DNA of 64,000 nt from CAVZXS01 sp963779325 (GCA_963779325.1 CAVZXS010000025.1:248001-312000); one strand, 5' to 3'; positions 1-9,279 are shown, numbered from the stretch's first letter. Numbers and translations: made by a program. The notes: generated by a model not told the origin, from the sequence alone.

Positions 1-18
1 TTTATTAGAATTTTAATA

Positions 19-1080
19 ATGACATATTTACTCTCTTTAGACTGGTGGTTAATTTTAGAAAAAAGTATCCTTATCGGCGGTATCATTACGCTGTCGTTAA
101 TAATTGCTATGTATACTACTTACGCTGAAAGGAAAGTGGCTGCTTTTCTGCAAGACAGGATTGGTCCTAACCGTGCGGGCCCGTTTGGTTTGCTGCAACC
201 GCTGGCTGATGGCGGCAAATTATTTTTTAAAGAAGAAATAATTCCGCTGGCTTCTTCTAAATTTCTTTTTATACTTGGTCCCGCATTAGCCATGGTTACC
301 GCATTGCTTACAAGCGCTGTAATTCCCTGGGGCGGTATGCTGCATATTTTCGGCCGCGATGTTTCTTTACAAATCGCTGATATCAATATCGGAATACTCT
401 TTGTATTCGGCGTAGTAAGCATGGGTGTGTACGGCATTATGATTGGTGGTTGGGCGTCTAATAATAAATTTTCATTGATGGCCGCTATTCGCGGTGCATC
501 GCAAATGATTTCTTACGAATTGCCGATGGGTCTTGCATTGATTGCCGTGTTGATGATTGTGGGTGATTTAAGAATGAGCGCCATTATCAACAGCCAGTTG
601 ACCGGCGGAAATATCTGGCATATTATTTACCAGCCGCTCGGGTTTTTAATATTTTTTATTTGTGCATTGGCCGAGTGTAATCGTACGCCGTTTGATTTGC
701 CCGAGGCGGAGAATGAATTGAACTTTGGTTATCACCAGGAGTATTCTTCCATGAAACTGGGATTTTATTTATTTGCCGAATACATTAATATGTTTATCAG
801 CAGCGCTGTAATGGCTACCTTGTTTTTCGGAGGCTATGATATAATTCCGTTTTATGATGAAAGTAAATGGGGTTGGTCGCAAAACACGATGGCGATACTC
901 GGCTTTGTATCATTAATGGCAAAAACGTTTTTCTTTCTGTTTGTTTTTATCTGGATACGCTGGACGATTCCGCGTTTCCGATACGATCAGTTAATGAACC
1001 TGGGTTGGAAAAAATTAATACCCCTTTCATTAATTAATATGGTAATTACAGCGGCGGTGATGTTGTGGTTGAAGAAGTAA
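19..1080 (+). CDS. nuoH: NADH-quinone oxidoreductase subunit H
   Basis: Membrane subunit of proton-pumping complex I. It joins the peripheral arm to the membrane arm and forms part of the quinone chamber in the inner membrane. The 353-residue protein is nearly all hydrophobic helices and carries the family signatures QDRIGPNRAGPFG at about residues 45-57 and PFDLPEAENEL near residue 225, followed by the HQEYSSM stretch. Length is normal for the family. It is the first gene here of a nuoH-I-J-K-L-M-N run; the genes for the peripheral arm presumably lie just outside the left edge, because only 18 bases precede the ATG. Complex I identity is very secure. Confidence 0.97.
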   Translation: MTYLLSLDWWLILEKSILIGGIITLSLIIAMYTTYAERKVAAFLQDRIGPNRAGPFGLLQPLADGGKLFFKEEIIPLASSKFLFILGPALAMVTALLTSAVIPWGGMLHIFGRDVSLQIADINIGILFVFGVVSMGVYGIMIGGWASNNKFSLMAAIRGASQMISYELPMGLALIAVLMIVGDLRMSAIINSQLTGGNIWHIIYQPLGFLIFFICALAECNRTPFDLPEAENELNFGYHQEYSSMKLGFYLFAEYINMFISSAVMATLFFGGYDIIPFYDESKWGWSQNTMAILGFVSLMAKTFFFLFVFIWIRWTIPRFRYDQLMNLGWKKLIPLSLINMVITAAVMLWLKK

Positions 1081-1081
1081 A

Positions 1082-1446
1082 GCCCCGCCCCTAAATCCCC
1101 TAAAGGGGACTTAGCTATACACAGGGCTGACTTATTTGGAGATGATCTATTACCCCGAGGGGGTAAAATATTAATAGCTCCGGGTGAAACCCGGAGAAAA
1201 ATAAAAGAGAAGAGTTGATCAGAACTCCGGAGGAGTTCAATATAAATTTGAACAGTAAGAAAGGTATGGGAGTGAACGAATTTTCGAAACACGATGAAGA
1301 AAGAACCGAATGATGAACGGAGCGACGCAAGGGACGGTGATAGTAGCAGAGGAGCCGAAATACATAATCGTTTTTAAAATTAAAAGGTTTGACGGCAGAC
1401 ATAAAATATATATTTGCAAAAATTTTTAATACACCGTTGAGCGGTG
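1082..1446. repeat. Intergenic composite repeat with several hairpins (copy 1)
   Basis: The 367-base gap between nuoH and nuoI holds no convincing gene. It contains a chain of hairpins: TCCCCTAAAGGGGA (1096-1109), TACCCC-GAG-GGGGTA (1151-1165), CTCCGGG-TGAAA-CCCGGAG (1178-1196), GAACTCC-GGA-GGAGTTC (1222-1238) and CACCG-TTGAG-CGGTG (1432-1446). Positions 1090-1112 are identical to 32685-32707. The block ATATTAATAG plus the CTCCGGG hairpin recurs at 32847-32875, and GCGACGCAA..ATAGTAG (1322-1346) recurs near 33043-33067. A TATATTTG at 1409-1416 fits a Bacteroidota -7 box and could serve as an internal promoter for nuoI. Confidence 0.75.
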
Positions 1447-1447
1447 A

Positions 1448-1996
1448 ATGGATATGCAATTAACACAAAGAGCTAAACAGGTAGAACGAAAGCCCATGAC
1501 ATTGTTGGAGAGTATGTATCTCTTCAACATCGGCAAGGGTATGCTTATTACGCTCAGTCACTTGTTTAAAAGAAAAGCGACGATTAAATACCCCGAACAA
1601 AAAAGAACTTTCTCTAAAGTATTTCGCGGATTGCATGTACTGAACCGCGATGCGGAAGGAAGAGAAAACTGTACGGCTTGCGGGTTGTGTGCCGTAGCCT
1701 GCCCTGCCGAAGCGATAACAATGGAAGCGGCGGAGAGACAACCCGGCGAAGAACATTTGTACCGCGAAGAAAAATATGCGGCTAAATATGAAATAAATAT
1801 GTTGCGTTGTATTTTCTGCGGACTGTGCGAGGAAGCCTGCCCGAAGGACGCCATTTACTTATCGCAGACTTTTGCACCGGCTAATTATGCACGAAAAGGA
1901 TTTATATATAAAAAAGAAGATTTACTAATTCCGCATCCGGTCAATCAACCGGAGGAATATAAAAAAGCATTGGGCGAAAAAGTGGTAAACAATTAA
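1448..1996 (+). CDS. nuoI: NADH-quinone oxidoreductase subunit I (8Fe ferredoxin)
   Basis: Peripheral-arm subunit of complex I that carries the two [4Fe-4S] clusters N6a and N6b and passes electrons towards N2 and quinone. Both cluster motifs are intact: CTACGLCAVACP near residues 75-86 and CIFCGLCEEACP near 121-132. At 182 residues the protein has the usual length, with an N-terminal amphipathic stretch that seats it on the membrane arm. The ATG at 1448 follows a small hairpin. The 367-base gap upstream is unusually long for a nuo operon and is filled by repeat sequence, so nuoI may also have its own promoter. Confidence 0.96.
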   Translation: MDMQLTQRAKQVERKPMTLLESMYLFNIGKGMLITLSHLFKRKATIKYPEQKRTFSKVFRGLHVLNRDAEGRENCTACGLCAVACPAEAITMEAAERQPGEEHLYREEKYAAKYEINMLRCIFCGLCEEACPKDAIYLSQTFAPANYARKGFIYKKEDLLIPHPVNQPEEYKKALGEKVVNN

Positions 1997-2009
1997 TTAA
2001 CGTAAAATA

Positions 2010-2030
2010 TTCCCCTTTAGGGGATAGGGG
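2010..2030. repeat. Short palindromic intergenic repeat
   Basis: TCCCCTTTAGGGGA (2011-2024) followed by TAGGGG is an inverted-orientation relative of the TCCCCTAAAGGGGA hairpins at 1096-1109 and 32691-32704. It fills the nuoI-nuoJ gap and stops one base before the nuoJ start codon. Confidence 0.6.
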
Positions 2031-2031
2031 C

Positions 2032-2541
2032 ATGGCGATAACACAAATATTATTTTGGATTCTTTCCGCACTGGCGGTCTTCAGTGCATTGATGCTGGTT
2101 ACGAGCCGCAACCCGGTGTACAGCGTGCTGTGGTTGGTGGTTACTTTCTTTTGTATTTCGGGTCATTATATTTTATTGAATGCGCAGTTCCTGGCCATTG
2201 TAAATATTATTGTATACGCCGGGGCCATCATGGTATTGTTTCTTTTTGTAATCATGCTGATGAATATGAATAAAAGTACCGAGCCGCAAAAAAACAAATG
2301 GATTAAGTTGATAGGAGCGGTGGCGGGCGGCTGTTTATTATTGGTATTGGTAGCAGCATTGAAGAATACAGAGCTTAAAGGTCAAATGACGCAGGTAAAA
2401 GAAGGTGATATAGGATTGATTAAAAACTTAGGCAAAGTATTGTTTAATGAATATGTAGTGCCTTTTGAAATAAGCAGTATTTTATTTTTGAGCGCCATGG
2501 TAGGTGCCGTAGTGCTTGGTAAAAAAGAAAAAATCGCTTAG
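2032..2541 (+). CDS. nuoJ: NADH-quinone oxidoreductase subunit J
   Basis: Small membrane subunit of complex I that sits beside NuoK and NuoA in the proximal pump region. The 169-residue protein has five predicted membrane helices and the family pattern SRNPVYSVLWLVVTFFCISG near residues 25-44, followed by a glycine/valine-rich helix (IIVYAGAIMVLFLFVIMLMN) that in the family contains a pi-bulge important for coupling. Position between nuoI and nuoK confirms the call. Its C-terminus ends soon after the last helix (VGAVVLGKKEKIA), which is normal. Confidence 0.95.
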   Translation: MAITQILFWILSALAVFSALMLVTSRNPVYSVLWLVVTFFCISGHYILLNAQFLAIVNIIVYAGAIMVLFLFVIMLMNMNKSTEPQKNKWIKLIGAVAGGCLLLVLVAALKNTELKGQMTQVKEGDIGLIKNLGKVLFNEYVVPFEISSILFLSAMVGAVVLGKKEKIA

Positions 2542-2560
2542 CTATTTTTAGAATTTAAAA

Positions 2561-2647
2561 AAGCTTAATAGTTAGTTTATTTATAAAAGTTGTAAGCACG
2601 GGTTAAGAAAAAAATTCTCCCGGCTCACAACTAAAAGCTCAAAGCTT
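2561..2647. repeat. Stem-loop element with nested inverted repeats upstream of nuoK
   Basis: AGTTGTAAGCACGGG (2588-2602) pairs with CCCGGCTCACAACT (2619-2632). Outside it, AAGCTTAATAGTTAGTT (2561-2577) is partly complementary to AACTAAAAGCTCAAAGCTT (2629-2647). The right end resembles the right end of the IVP cassette at 36042-36064 (AGCTCAAAGC..AAGCTT), and both elements stop 5 bases before the next start codon. It carries no ORF. Confidence 0.55.
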
Positions 2648-2652
2648 AGGTT

Positions 2653-2982
2653 ATGCCGACAAATTATTATTTATTTCTTTCGTTAGCCTTATTCGCTATT
2701 GGTATGGTGGGTGTACTTACCCGCCGCAATGCTATTATAATTTTTATGTGTATTGAATTGATGCTGAATGCGGTTAATTTATTACTTGTGGCATTTTCGA
2801 AAATGCACCACTTAAAATTGGCGGCTACCAACGCGGCGGCGGGTACCGAGGGACAGTTGTTCGTATTTTTTATTATGGTAGTAGCGGCTGCAGAGGTTAG
2901 TGTAGGATTGGCAATTATTGTAATGATGTACCGTAATGTACATTCGGTAGATGTAAATTTTTTAAACAGGCTCAAACACTAA
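2653..2982 (+). CDS. nuoK: NADH-quinone oxidoreductase subunit K
   Basis: Small antiporter-like membrane subunit of complex I (MnhC/MrpC family). The 109-residue protein has three helices. The two membrane glutamates that matter for proton transfer in the family are present: CIELMLNAVNLLLVAF (helix 2) and AAAEVSVGLAII (helix 3). Length and order (after nuoJ, 20 bases before nuoL) are typical. The gap before it carries a stem-loop repeat rather than a promoter that can be recognised. Confidence 0.96.
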   Translation: MPTNYYLFLSLALFAIGMVGVLTRRNAIIIFMCIELMLNAVNLLLVAFSKMHHLKLAATNAAAGTEGQLFVFFIMVVAAAEVSVGLAIIVMMYRNVHSVDVNFLNRLKH

Positions 2983-3002
2983 TTTATTTATAATAGTTTG
3001 CT

Positions 3003-4904
3003 ATGAAGTTGATTCTTTTAATGATTGTGCTTTTCCCGCTTGCCGGATTCATTATAAATGGTTTGGGTAGAAAGATATTCAGCAAAAATTATATTGCATT
3101 TAATGCCTGCGGACAGATTTTACTTTCCTTTGTTTTAAGTGTTGTGGCTTTTTTGGGTGTAAAGGAAACCGGCAAAGAGGTGGTAACCTATTTCGATTTT
3201 ATAAATGCCGGCAGTTTAAAAATTCCTTTTGCTTTTCAAATTGATCAGTTATCCGCTTTATTTCTTTTAATCATTACCGGTGTTGGTTTTTTAATTCATG
3301 TATACTCTGCTGCTTACATGAAGGAAGAAAAAACCGAACACTACGGAAGATATTTTTCGTACCTCAATTTATTTATATTCTCCATGTTGTTGCTGGTACT
3401 GGGCGGCAATTATGTTATCATGTTTATCGGTTGGGAAGGCGTAGGTCTTTGCTCTTATTTACTCATCGGGTATTGGTTTAAAAATAATGAATACAACAAA
3501 GCGGCTAAGAAAGCTTTTGTGATGAATCGCATCGGTGATCTTGCTTTTTTGATAGCTATTTTCTGGATTGTTGCAAAATTGGGAACGGTATCGTATACCG
3601 ATGTATTTGCATCAGCTTCAAAACTTGGATTTGGGTCTTTTGATGTGACAATGATTACGATACTTTTATTTATAGGGGCCTGCGGTAAAAGTGCGCAGAT
3701 ACCTTTATACACCTGGTTACCCGATGCGATGGCGGGTCCTACTCCGGTATCTGCATTAATACATGCTGCTACCATGGTTACCGCCGGTATATACATGATT
3801 GCACGCAGCAACATATTATATACTATGGCGCCGCTTACGCAAACTGTTGTCGCGGTTATCGGTTTGTCTACTGCCATCCTTGCCGCTACCATTGCATTAA
3901 AACAGAATGATATTAAAAAAGTATTGGCCTACTCTACGGTGAGCCAATTGGGATATATGTTTTTGGGATTGGGTGCCGGCGCTTATACCGGCGCTGTATT
4001 TCATGTAATGACGCATGCTTTTTTTAAAGCTTTATTATTCCTCGGTGCAGGCTCCGTTATACATGCTATGCATCATGAACAGGATATCAGAAAAATGGGC
4101 GGGCTGAAAAAACATTTGCCTGTTACACATATTACTTTTTTATTGGGTTGTATTGCCATAGCCGGTATGCCGCCGTTCAGCGGGTTCTTTTCTAAAGATG
4201 AAATATTGGCTGCGGCTTATGCAAAAAATCCGGCGCTTTGGGTTATTGGTGTCGGTGGTGCGATCATGACGGCTTTTTATATGTTCCGTTTATATGCCAT
4301 GACATTCCTTGGAAAATTTCGCGGTACGCATGAGCAGGAACATCACTTGCATGAAAGCCCGGCCGCTATGACGATACCGTTAATAATCTTAGCTATACTT
4401 TCTGTAATAGCCGGCTTTGTTGGTATACCCGAAGTGTTTGCAAAAGGCGCACATTCATTGGAGCATTTCCTGGCGCCGGTATTTGCCGGTTCTGTTTCTT
4501 TAAAAGAAGCACATCACTTAGATCATAGTACAGAATATATATTGATGGGTATTTCAGTGGCAGCGGCGTTGGCGGCTATTGTATTTGCATGGAATAAATT
4601 CAGCAAATGGAAAGATGCCGGTACAGAAGCAACCGGTTTTGGAAAAGTATTGGAAGATAAATGGTATGTAGATGAGTTGTATGATAAAATAATTGTAAAC
4701 CCGTTGAACGGTTTGGGCAAGCTGTTGAATAATGTGATTGAGAAATCCGGTATTGACGGATTGATAAACGGCATAGGAAGAGGAGTGCAATACAGCGGAC
4801 GTCAATTGCGCTGGTTGCAAAGCGGGCAGGTAGGCAGTTATGTGTTGTTGATGGTAGTAAGTATGGTATTGATTTTTGTATTGCAGTTTTTTTTAAGAAA
4901 ATAA
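3003..4904 (+). CDS. nuoL: NADH-quinone oxidoreductase subunit L
   Basis: Distal antiporter-like proton-pumping subunit of complex I. The 633-residue protein carries the family core: FIGWEGVGLCSYLLIGYW near residue 140, the lysine/histidine helix region LPDAMAGPTPVSALIHAATMV near 240, KKVLAYSTVSQLGYM near 305, and the PPFSGFFSKDE loop near 390. The C-terminal part (DKWYVDELYDKIIV onward) corresponds to the long amphipathic lateral helix that clamps the other pump subunits, followed by a last anchor helix. Full length and intact. Confidence 0.97.
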   Translation: MKLILLMIVLFPLAGFIINGLGRKIFSKNYIAFNACGQILLSFVLSVVAFLGVKETGKEVVTYFDFINAGSLKIPFAFQIDQLSALFLLIITGVGFLIHVYSAAYMKEEKTEHYGRYFSYLNLFIFSMLLLVLGGNYVIMFIGWEGVGLCSYLLIGYWFKNNEYNKAAKKAFVMNRIGDLAFLIAIFWIVAKLGTVSYTDVFASASKLGFGSFDVTMITILLFIGACGKSAQIPLYTWLPDAMAGPTPVSALIHAATMVTAGIYMIARSNILYTMAPLTQTVVAVIGLSTAILAATIALKQNDIKKVLAYSTVSQLGYMFLGLGAGAYTGAVFHVMTHAFFKALLFLGAGSVIHAMHHEQDIRKMGGLKKHLPVTHITFLLGCIAIAGMPPFSGFFSKDEILAAAYAKNPALWVIGVGGAIMTAFYMFRLYAMTFLGKFRGTHEQEHHLHESPAAMTIPLIILAILSVIAGFVGIPEVFAKGAHSLEHFLAPVFAGSVSLKEAHHLDHSTEYILMGISVAAALAAIVFAWNKFSKWKDAGTEATGFGKVLEDKWYVDELYDKIIVNPLNGLGKLLNNVIEKSGIDGLINGIGRGVQYSGRQLRWLQSGQVGSYVLLMVVSMVLIFVLQFFLRK

Positions 4905-5005
4905 GCCCCCGGCCCCCAAAAGGGGAGTTATGGACGCATAACTAATCAGGAGGTGATTTATAATTAGAAATTTTTAAATGTCCGCCGGATGCGGATTACT
5001 GATAT
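4905..5005. repeat. Palindrome-rich nuoL-nuoM gap
   Basis: The 101-base gap holds a CCCCC..GGGG repeat (4906-4925), a perfect hairpin AGTTATG-GACG-CATAACT (4926-4943), a strong Shine-Dalgarno-like AGGAGGTGAT (4948-4957) not followed by a usable start codon, and a small hairpin TCCGC-CGGAT-GCGGA (4981-4995). It looks like accumulated small repeats, not a gene. Confidence 0.5.
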
Positions 5006-6490
5006 ATGGTTCCTGTATTACTTATATTAATTCCTTTGCTTGGCGGCTTGATTTCGTTTTTTATTAAAAATGAAAATCAGGTTCGTTCATGGTCGTTGTT
5101 GGTGAGTATCATCTCCCTGTTTGTTTCATTCCTCGGGCTAACGACATGGAACAGCCCTGATCATTTAGTATTTAAAGCCGAATGGATGCAAATACTGGGC
5201 AGCAGTTTTGATGTAAGGATGGATGGCATGGGGCAACTACTTTGTTTACTTACTTCTTTTTCATTCCCCATTATTTTTATAGCTACCTGGACGACGAACT
5301 ATAAAAACGCACATAATTTTTTTGCATTAATGCTGTTGACGCAAGCCGGTTTAATGGGTGTGTTTGTTGCTTTTGATGCATTGCTGTTTTATTTCTTTTG
5401 GGAGCTGGCGCTGATACCGGTTTATTTCCTTTGTTCACAATGGGGTGGTGAAAAAAGAATACAGGTTACTATTAAATTTTTCATTTACACATTTGTAGGC
5501 TCGGTACTTATGCTGGCGGGTATTTTATATTTATATAACTTAACACCCGATCGCAGTTTCAGTCTCGATGCTTTTTATAAATTACAACTGCCCGGCAAGC
5601 AGCAGCTATATACTTTCTTTCTTTTCTTCATGGCCTTTGCTATTAAGATGCCGATTTTTCCTTTTCATACCTGGCAGCCCGATACATACGAGCAGGCGCC
5701 CACTGCTACCACGATGGTGCTGAGCGGCATCATGGTAAAAATGGGTGTGTTCGGATTAATAAGATGGTTATTGCCTGTATTACCCATGGCAAGTTTTCAA
5801 TGGGCCGATATGGTAACATGGATGGCAATTATCGGGATGATATATGCTTCCATCATTGCTATACAACAAGATGATTTAAAAAGATTGGTTGCCTATTCTT
5901 CCATTGCGCATATCGGGCTCATGTGCGCCGCCGTATTCGCCGAAACACAAAGCGGTATGCAGGGAGTGATGCTGCAAATGTTTAATCACGGTATCAATAT
6001 TATTGGTTTGTGGATAGTGGTAGAAATAATTGAAAGACAATTTGGTACCCGTAAAATGTCGGAGCTGGGCGGCTTGGCGCAAAAAGCGCCGGCATTAGCC
6101 ATCTTTTTTGTAATCATTGCTTTGGCAAATATCGCACTGCCGCTTACCAATGCATTTGCAGGTGAGTTTATGATGTTCAACGGAATATTTAACACCGAGC
6201 CATACTATACTAAATACAATGTATGGTTTACAGTAGTTGCCGGACTGAGTATTATATTGGCGGCGGTATATACATTGAATATGTTGCAAAAAGTTTTGTT
6301 CGGCAATACCAATGCACTCACCGGTAAAACAGTTGATATCGATTGGCATCAAAAAGTAATTCTTTCAATAATAGTGGTAGCCATTTTTATGATAGGTATT
6401 TATTCAGCGCCTGTGTTAGAATTAACGCAGGGAACTACTGACGCGATATTGAAAGAAGCGGATGTAAGAACATTATTTAAAAAGAATTAA
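5006..6490 (+). CDS. nuoM: NADH-quinone oxidoreductase subunit M
   Basis: Middle antiporter-like proton-pumping subunit of complex I. The 494-residue protein shows FWELALIPVYFLCSQWGG near residue 131 (the conserved membrane glutamate), the KMPIFPFHTWQPDTYEQAP segment near 214, and KRLVAYSSIAHIGLM near 292 with the lysine of the central channel. Length is normal. The gene follows nuoL after a repeat-filled gap and is followed 30 bases later by nuoN, giving the standard L-M-N order. Confidence 0.97.
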   Translation: MVPVLLILIPLLGGLISFFIKNENQVRSWSLLVSIISLFVSFLGLTTWNSPDHLVFKAEWMQILGSSFDVRMDGMGQLLCLLTSFSFPIIFIATWTTNYKNAHNFFALMLLTQAGLMGVFVAFDALLFYFFWELALIPVYFLCSQWGGEKRIQVTIKFFIYTFVGSVLMLAGILYLYNLTPDRSFSLDAFYKLQLPGKQQLYTFFLFFMAFAIKMPIFPFHTWQPDTYEQAPTATTMVLSGIMVKMGVFGLIRWLLPVLPMASFQWADMVTWMAIIGMIYASIIAIQQDDLKRLVAYSSIAHIGLMCAAVFAETQSGMQGVMLQMFNHGINIIGLWIVVEIIERQFGTRKMSELGGLAQKAPALAIFFVIIALANIALPLTNAFAGEFMMFNGIFNTEPYYTKYNVWFTVVAGLSIILAAVYTLNMLQKVLFGNTNALTGKTVDIDWHQKVILSIIVVAIFMIGIYSAPVLELTQGTTDAILKEADVRTLFKKN

Positions 6491-6520
6491 ACTCTAATTA
6501 ATACAGAACGCTGCTTTTTT

Positions 6521-7921
6521 ATGATGTCGGGCGGCGTCAAAAAGAATACAATGAACGCATTATTATTATCGGGACTCATGGGTGTTGTTATGATGTTCAG
6601 CGGATTGTTGCTGAAGAAGCATGCTGCTGTTCGTAACCTGGCAATCGGCGGGTTAGCAGTTATCGTTTTATCCACCATAGCCGAAATGTATGGTAAAGTA
6701 TTTTGGAATGTTAACCTGAAAGGCATGATGGAGTTTGACAGGTTCGCATTACTTTTCATCACTATTGCATTGGTAAGCACATTGCTTTATTTTCTATTGT
6801 CGGCAAGAGACATGGAAAAAGTGGGTATTAATTATGCGGAATATTTTGCATTGATATTTTTTATTATCTGCGGTATTGCATTGGTTTCATCATTTAAATC
6901 ACTATTGATTTTGTTTTTGGGTATCGAAATCATTTCCATACCGCTGTATATTTTAACCGGCAGCGACAAAAGAAATCTTAAAAGCAACGAAGCTTCGTTG
7001 AAATATTTTTTACTCGGCGCTTTTTCCACCGGTCTTATGTTAATGGGCATCGCATTGGTATACGGCGCTACCGGCAGTTTTGATACGGTGAATATTATTG
7101 TTACCGGTAAACCGGGTTTGTTATTAACAGCAGGCATGCTGTTCCTTTTATTTTCAATGGCATTTAAAGTATCGGCTGCTCCTTTTCATTTTTGGACGCC
7201 GGATGTGTACGACGGAGCGCCTACCGTGTTTACTTCTTTTATGGCTACCATTGTAAAGTCGGCTGCGTTTATCGGTTTCATTCGTTTATTTGACGATGGC
7301 TTTAGCGGATTGCAGCCGCAATGGAAATTATTCGTAGCCATTATGATAGCTGCAACATTGTTTATCGGTAACCTCACGGCTATATTTCAGCAAAGTGTAA
7401 AAAGAATGCTGGCTTATTCCAGTATTGCGCAAGCCGGTTTTATGATGCTGGCCTTATTGGCAATGAACACAACGGCTAAAGAAGGCATTCTGTTGTACAC
7501 ATCAGCATACAGTTTGGCTACTATCGGCATTTTCGCCATTTTAATTAAAATGAGCGATTATACTTTTGATGGTTTCAACGGATTCGCCAAGCATCATCCT
7601 TTGCTGGCTGCCACCAATACTGTTTTTCTTTTATCATTGGCCGGCATACCGCTCACGGCAGGCTTTATTTCTAAATTTTATATGCTGAAAGCCGCTGTAG
7701 AAAGCGGGCAATACATTTGGTTGGTTATCACAGCCTTGGTCATGGCGGCCATTAGTATTTACTATTATTTTCGGGTAATACAGGCTATGTATTTCAAAGA
7801 TGGCCCCCCACAAGTGATACATGTAACACCTGTATTTAAATACACATTGGTATTATTAGCGGCGCTTATTATTCTATTGGGTATCTTCCCCGGGCTGCTG
7901 ATCCGCTTCTTTTATTTCTAA
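6521..7921 (+). CDS. nuoN: NADH-quinone oxidoreductase subunit N
   Basis: Third antiporter-like proton pump of complex I and the last gene of the operon. It has the family features FLGIEIISIPLYIL near residue 131, FHFWTPDVYDGAPT near 223 and KRMLAYSSIAQAGFMML near 293. Two starts are possible: the ATG at 6521 (466 residues) or an ATG at 6551 that removes ten hydrophilic residues and begins directly at the first membrane helix (MNALLLSGLMG). The later start matches the usual family N-terminus slightly better. No clear terminator follows; the next gene starts 80 bases later on the same strand. Confidence 0.95.
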   Translation: MMSGGVKKNTMNALLLSGLMGVVMMFSGLLLKKHAAVRNLAIGGLAVIVLSTIAEMYGKVFWNVNLKGMMEFDRFALLFITIALVSTLLYFLLSARDMEKVGINYAEYFALIFFIICGIALVSSFKSLLILFLGIEIISIPLYILTGSDKRNLKSNEASLKYFLLGAFSTGLMLMGIALVYGATGSFDTVNIIVTGKPGLLLTAGMLFLLFSMAFKVSAAPFHFWTPDVYDGAPTVFTSFMATIVKSAAFIGFIRLFDDGFSGLQPQWKLFVAIMIAATLFIGNLTAIFQQSVKRMLAYSSIAQAGFMMLALLAMNTTAKEGILLYTSAYSLATIGIFAILIKMSDYTFDGFNGFAKHHPLLAATNTVFLLSLAGIPLTAGFISKFYMLKAAVESGQYIWLVITALVMAAISIYYYFRVIQAMYFKDGPPQVIHVTPVFKYTLVLLAALIILLGIFPGLLIRFFYF

Positions 7922-8001
7922 CATAAATAAAACGTACGCAATTATTTAATTGGTAAAACATTGTTCTGCCGAATGTCTTAACTTGCTGTCAATAAATACC
8001 A

Positions 8002-9279
8002 ATGAAATTTTCGGATATACTATCACTTGCCTGGCGAACCATACGCAGCAATAAGCTGCGTACCGGTCTTACCGTTGCCATTATTGCTTTTGGTATCATG
8101 GCATTAGTGGGTATCATCACCGCTATCAAAGCATTGAACCAGAAATTTTCCGAAAGTTTTTCTTCTATGGGGGCCAATGCCTTTACCATTCGGTATAAAG
8201 AACGAAATATTCGCTTTGGCGGCAACGGCAATGCGGATATTAAACTTTCCAAAAAGGGAAAGAAGAAAGAACTGAAATCCAATCTGGATAAAAAAATTAC
8301 CATTGACGAGGCGGAAGAATTTAAAGAGAGATTTAATTACCCGGCCTACACGGGTATTTCTGTTTTTGGTAAAAGAGATGCGCTGGTCTCCTATGAATCT
8401 GCAAAAACCAGCCCTAATGTTTTTTTATTTGGCGGCGATGAGAATTATATTTTATTAAACGGGTTTACACTGGTAGACGGACGGCACATTAATAAATTGG
8501 ATGTGGAAACGGGACGTAATATTTGTTTGCTGGGTTATGATGTGGCCAATAAACTTTTTCGGGGCAATAAAAACGCGGCGGTAAATAAAATTGTACGTAT
8601 TAACAGTATTCCTTACCGGGTTATAGGTGTATTGGGTAGCCGCGGGTCATCATTTGGTTTCAGCAGAGATAATGTGGTAATAACAAGCTATACAAATATT
8701 GACCGCAATTTTTCTTCCTCATTTTCTTATGTGCTGGGCATTTTAACGGGTAAGGTAACACAGGTACCCGCTGCCATGGGCGAAGCGGAAGGGGCGTTCA
8801 GGGCCATAAGAAAAATTGGCACTACGGAGGATAATAATTTTATACTTGACAGGAGCGACAGTGTGGCGGAAAAAGCCATGAACAGTATCGGATTTTTAAC
8901 CATATCGGCCACTGTCATTGGGCTAATAACGCTTATAGGCGCAGCCATCGGGTTAATGAACATCATGCTTGTATCGGTAACGGAACGAACGAAGGAAGTA
9001 GGCCTGGTAAAAGCTATTGGCGGTAAAAGCGGTACGGTAAAAAGCCAGTTTTTGGCCGAGGCCATTATGATAAGTGTGCTGGGCGCCCTGTTTGGTATAG
9101 TATTGGGGGTTTTGGTAGGAAATTTATTTTCCATCGTATTGAATACCGGATTTGTAGTACCTTGGAACTGGGTAATCATCGGCATTATTATTTGCACATT
9201 GGTAGGACTATTAGCAGGACTCTACCCGGCTTTTAAAGCCGGCAGACTAAACCCCATTGAAGCCTTGCGGTACGAATAA
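8002..9279 (+). CDS. ABC transporter permease, MacB/FtsX family
   Basis: Inner-membrane permease of the MacB type (MacB periplasmic core plus FtsX-like domain). The 425-residue protein has one N-terminal helix after SLAWRTIRSNKLRTGLTVAIIAFG, a periplasmic core of about 230 residues rich in polar sequence, and three C-terminal helices that include MNIMLVSVTERTKEVGLVKAIGG, the coupling loop of this family. No ATPase gene lies next to it, so its partner must be encoded elsewhere. The substrate is unknown; in Bacteroidota such orphan permeases often act in lipoprotein, drug or peptide export. It is not obviously part of the nuo operon. Confidence 0.88.
   Translation: MKFSDILSLAWRTIRSNKLRTGLTVAIIAFGIMALVGIITAIKALNQKFSESFSSMGANAFTIRYKERNIRFGGNGNADIKLSKKGKKKELKSNLDKKITIDEAEEFKERFNYPAYTGISVFGKRDALVSYESAKTSPNVFLFGGDENYILLNGFTLVDGRHINKLDVETGRNICLLGYDVANKLFRGNKNAAVNKIVRINSIPYRVIGVLGSRGSSFGFSRDNVVITSYTNIDRNFSSSFSYVLGILTGKVTQVPAAMGEAEGAFRAIRKIGTTEDNNFILDRSDSVAEKAMNSIGFLTISATVIGLITLIGAAIGLMNIMLVSVTERTKEVGLVKAIGGKSGTVKSQFLAEAIMISVLGALFGIVLGVLVGNLFSIVLNTGFVVPWNWVIIGIIICTLVGLLAGLYPAFKAGRLNPIEALRYE

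Noticed and set aside
120..437. Long minus-strand ORFs opposite nuo, tonB and other genes
   Set aside because: They mirror the coding strand of well-recognised genes and show no family motifs.
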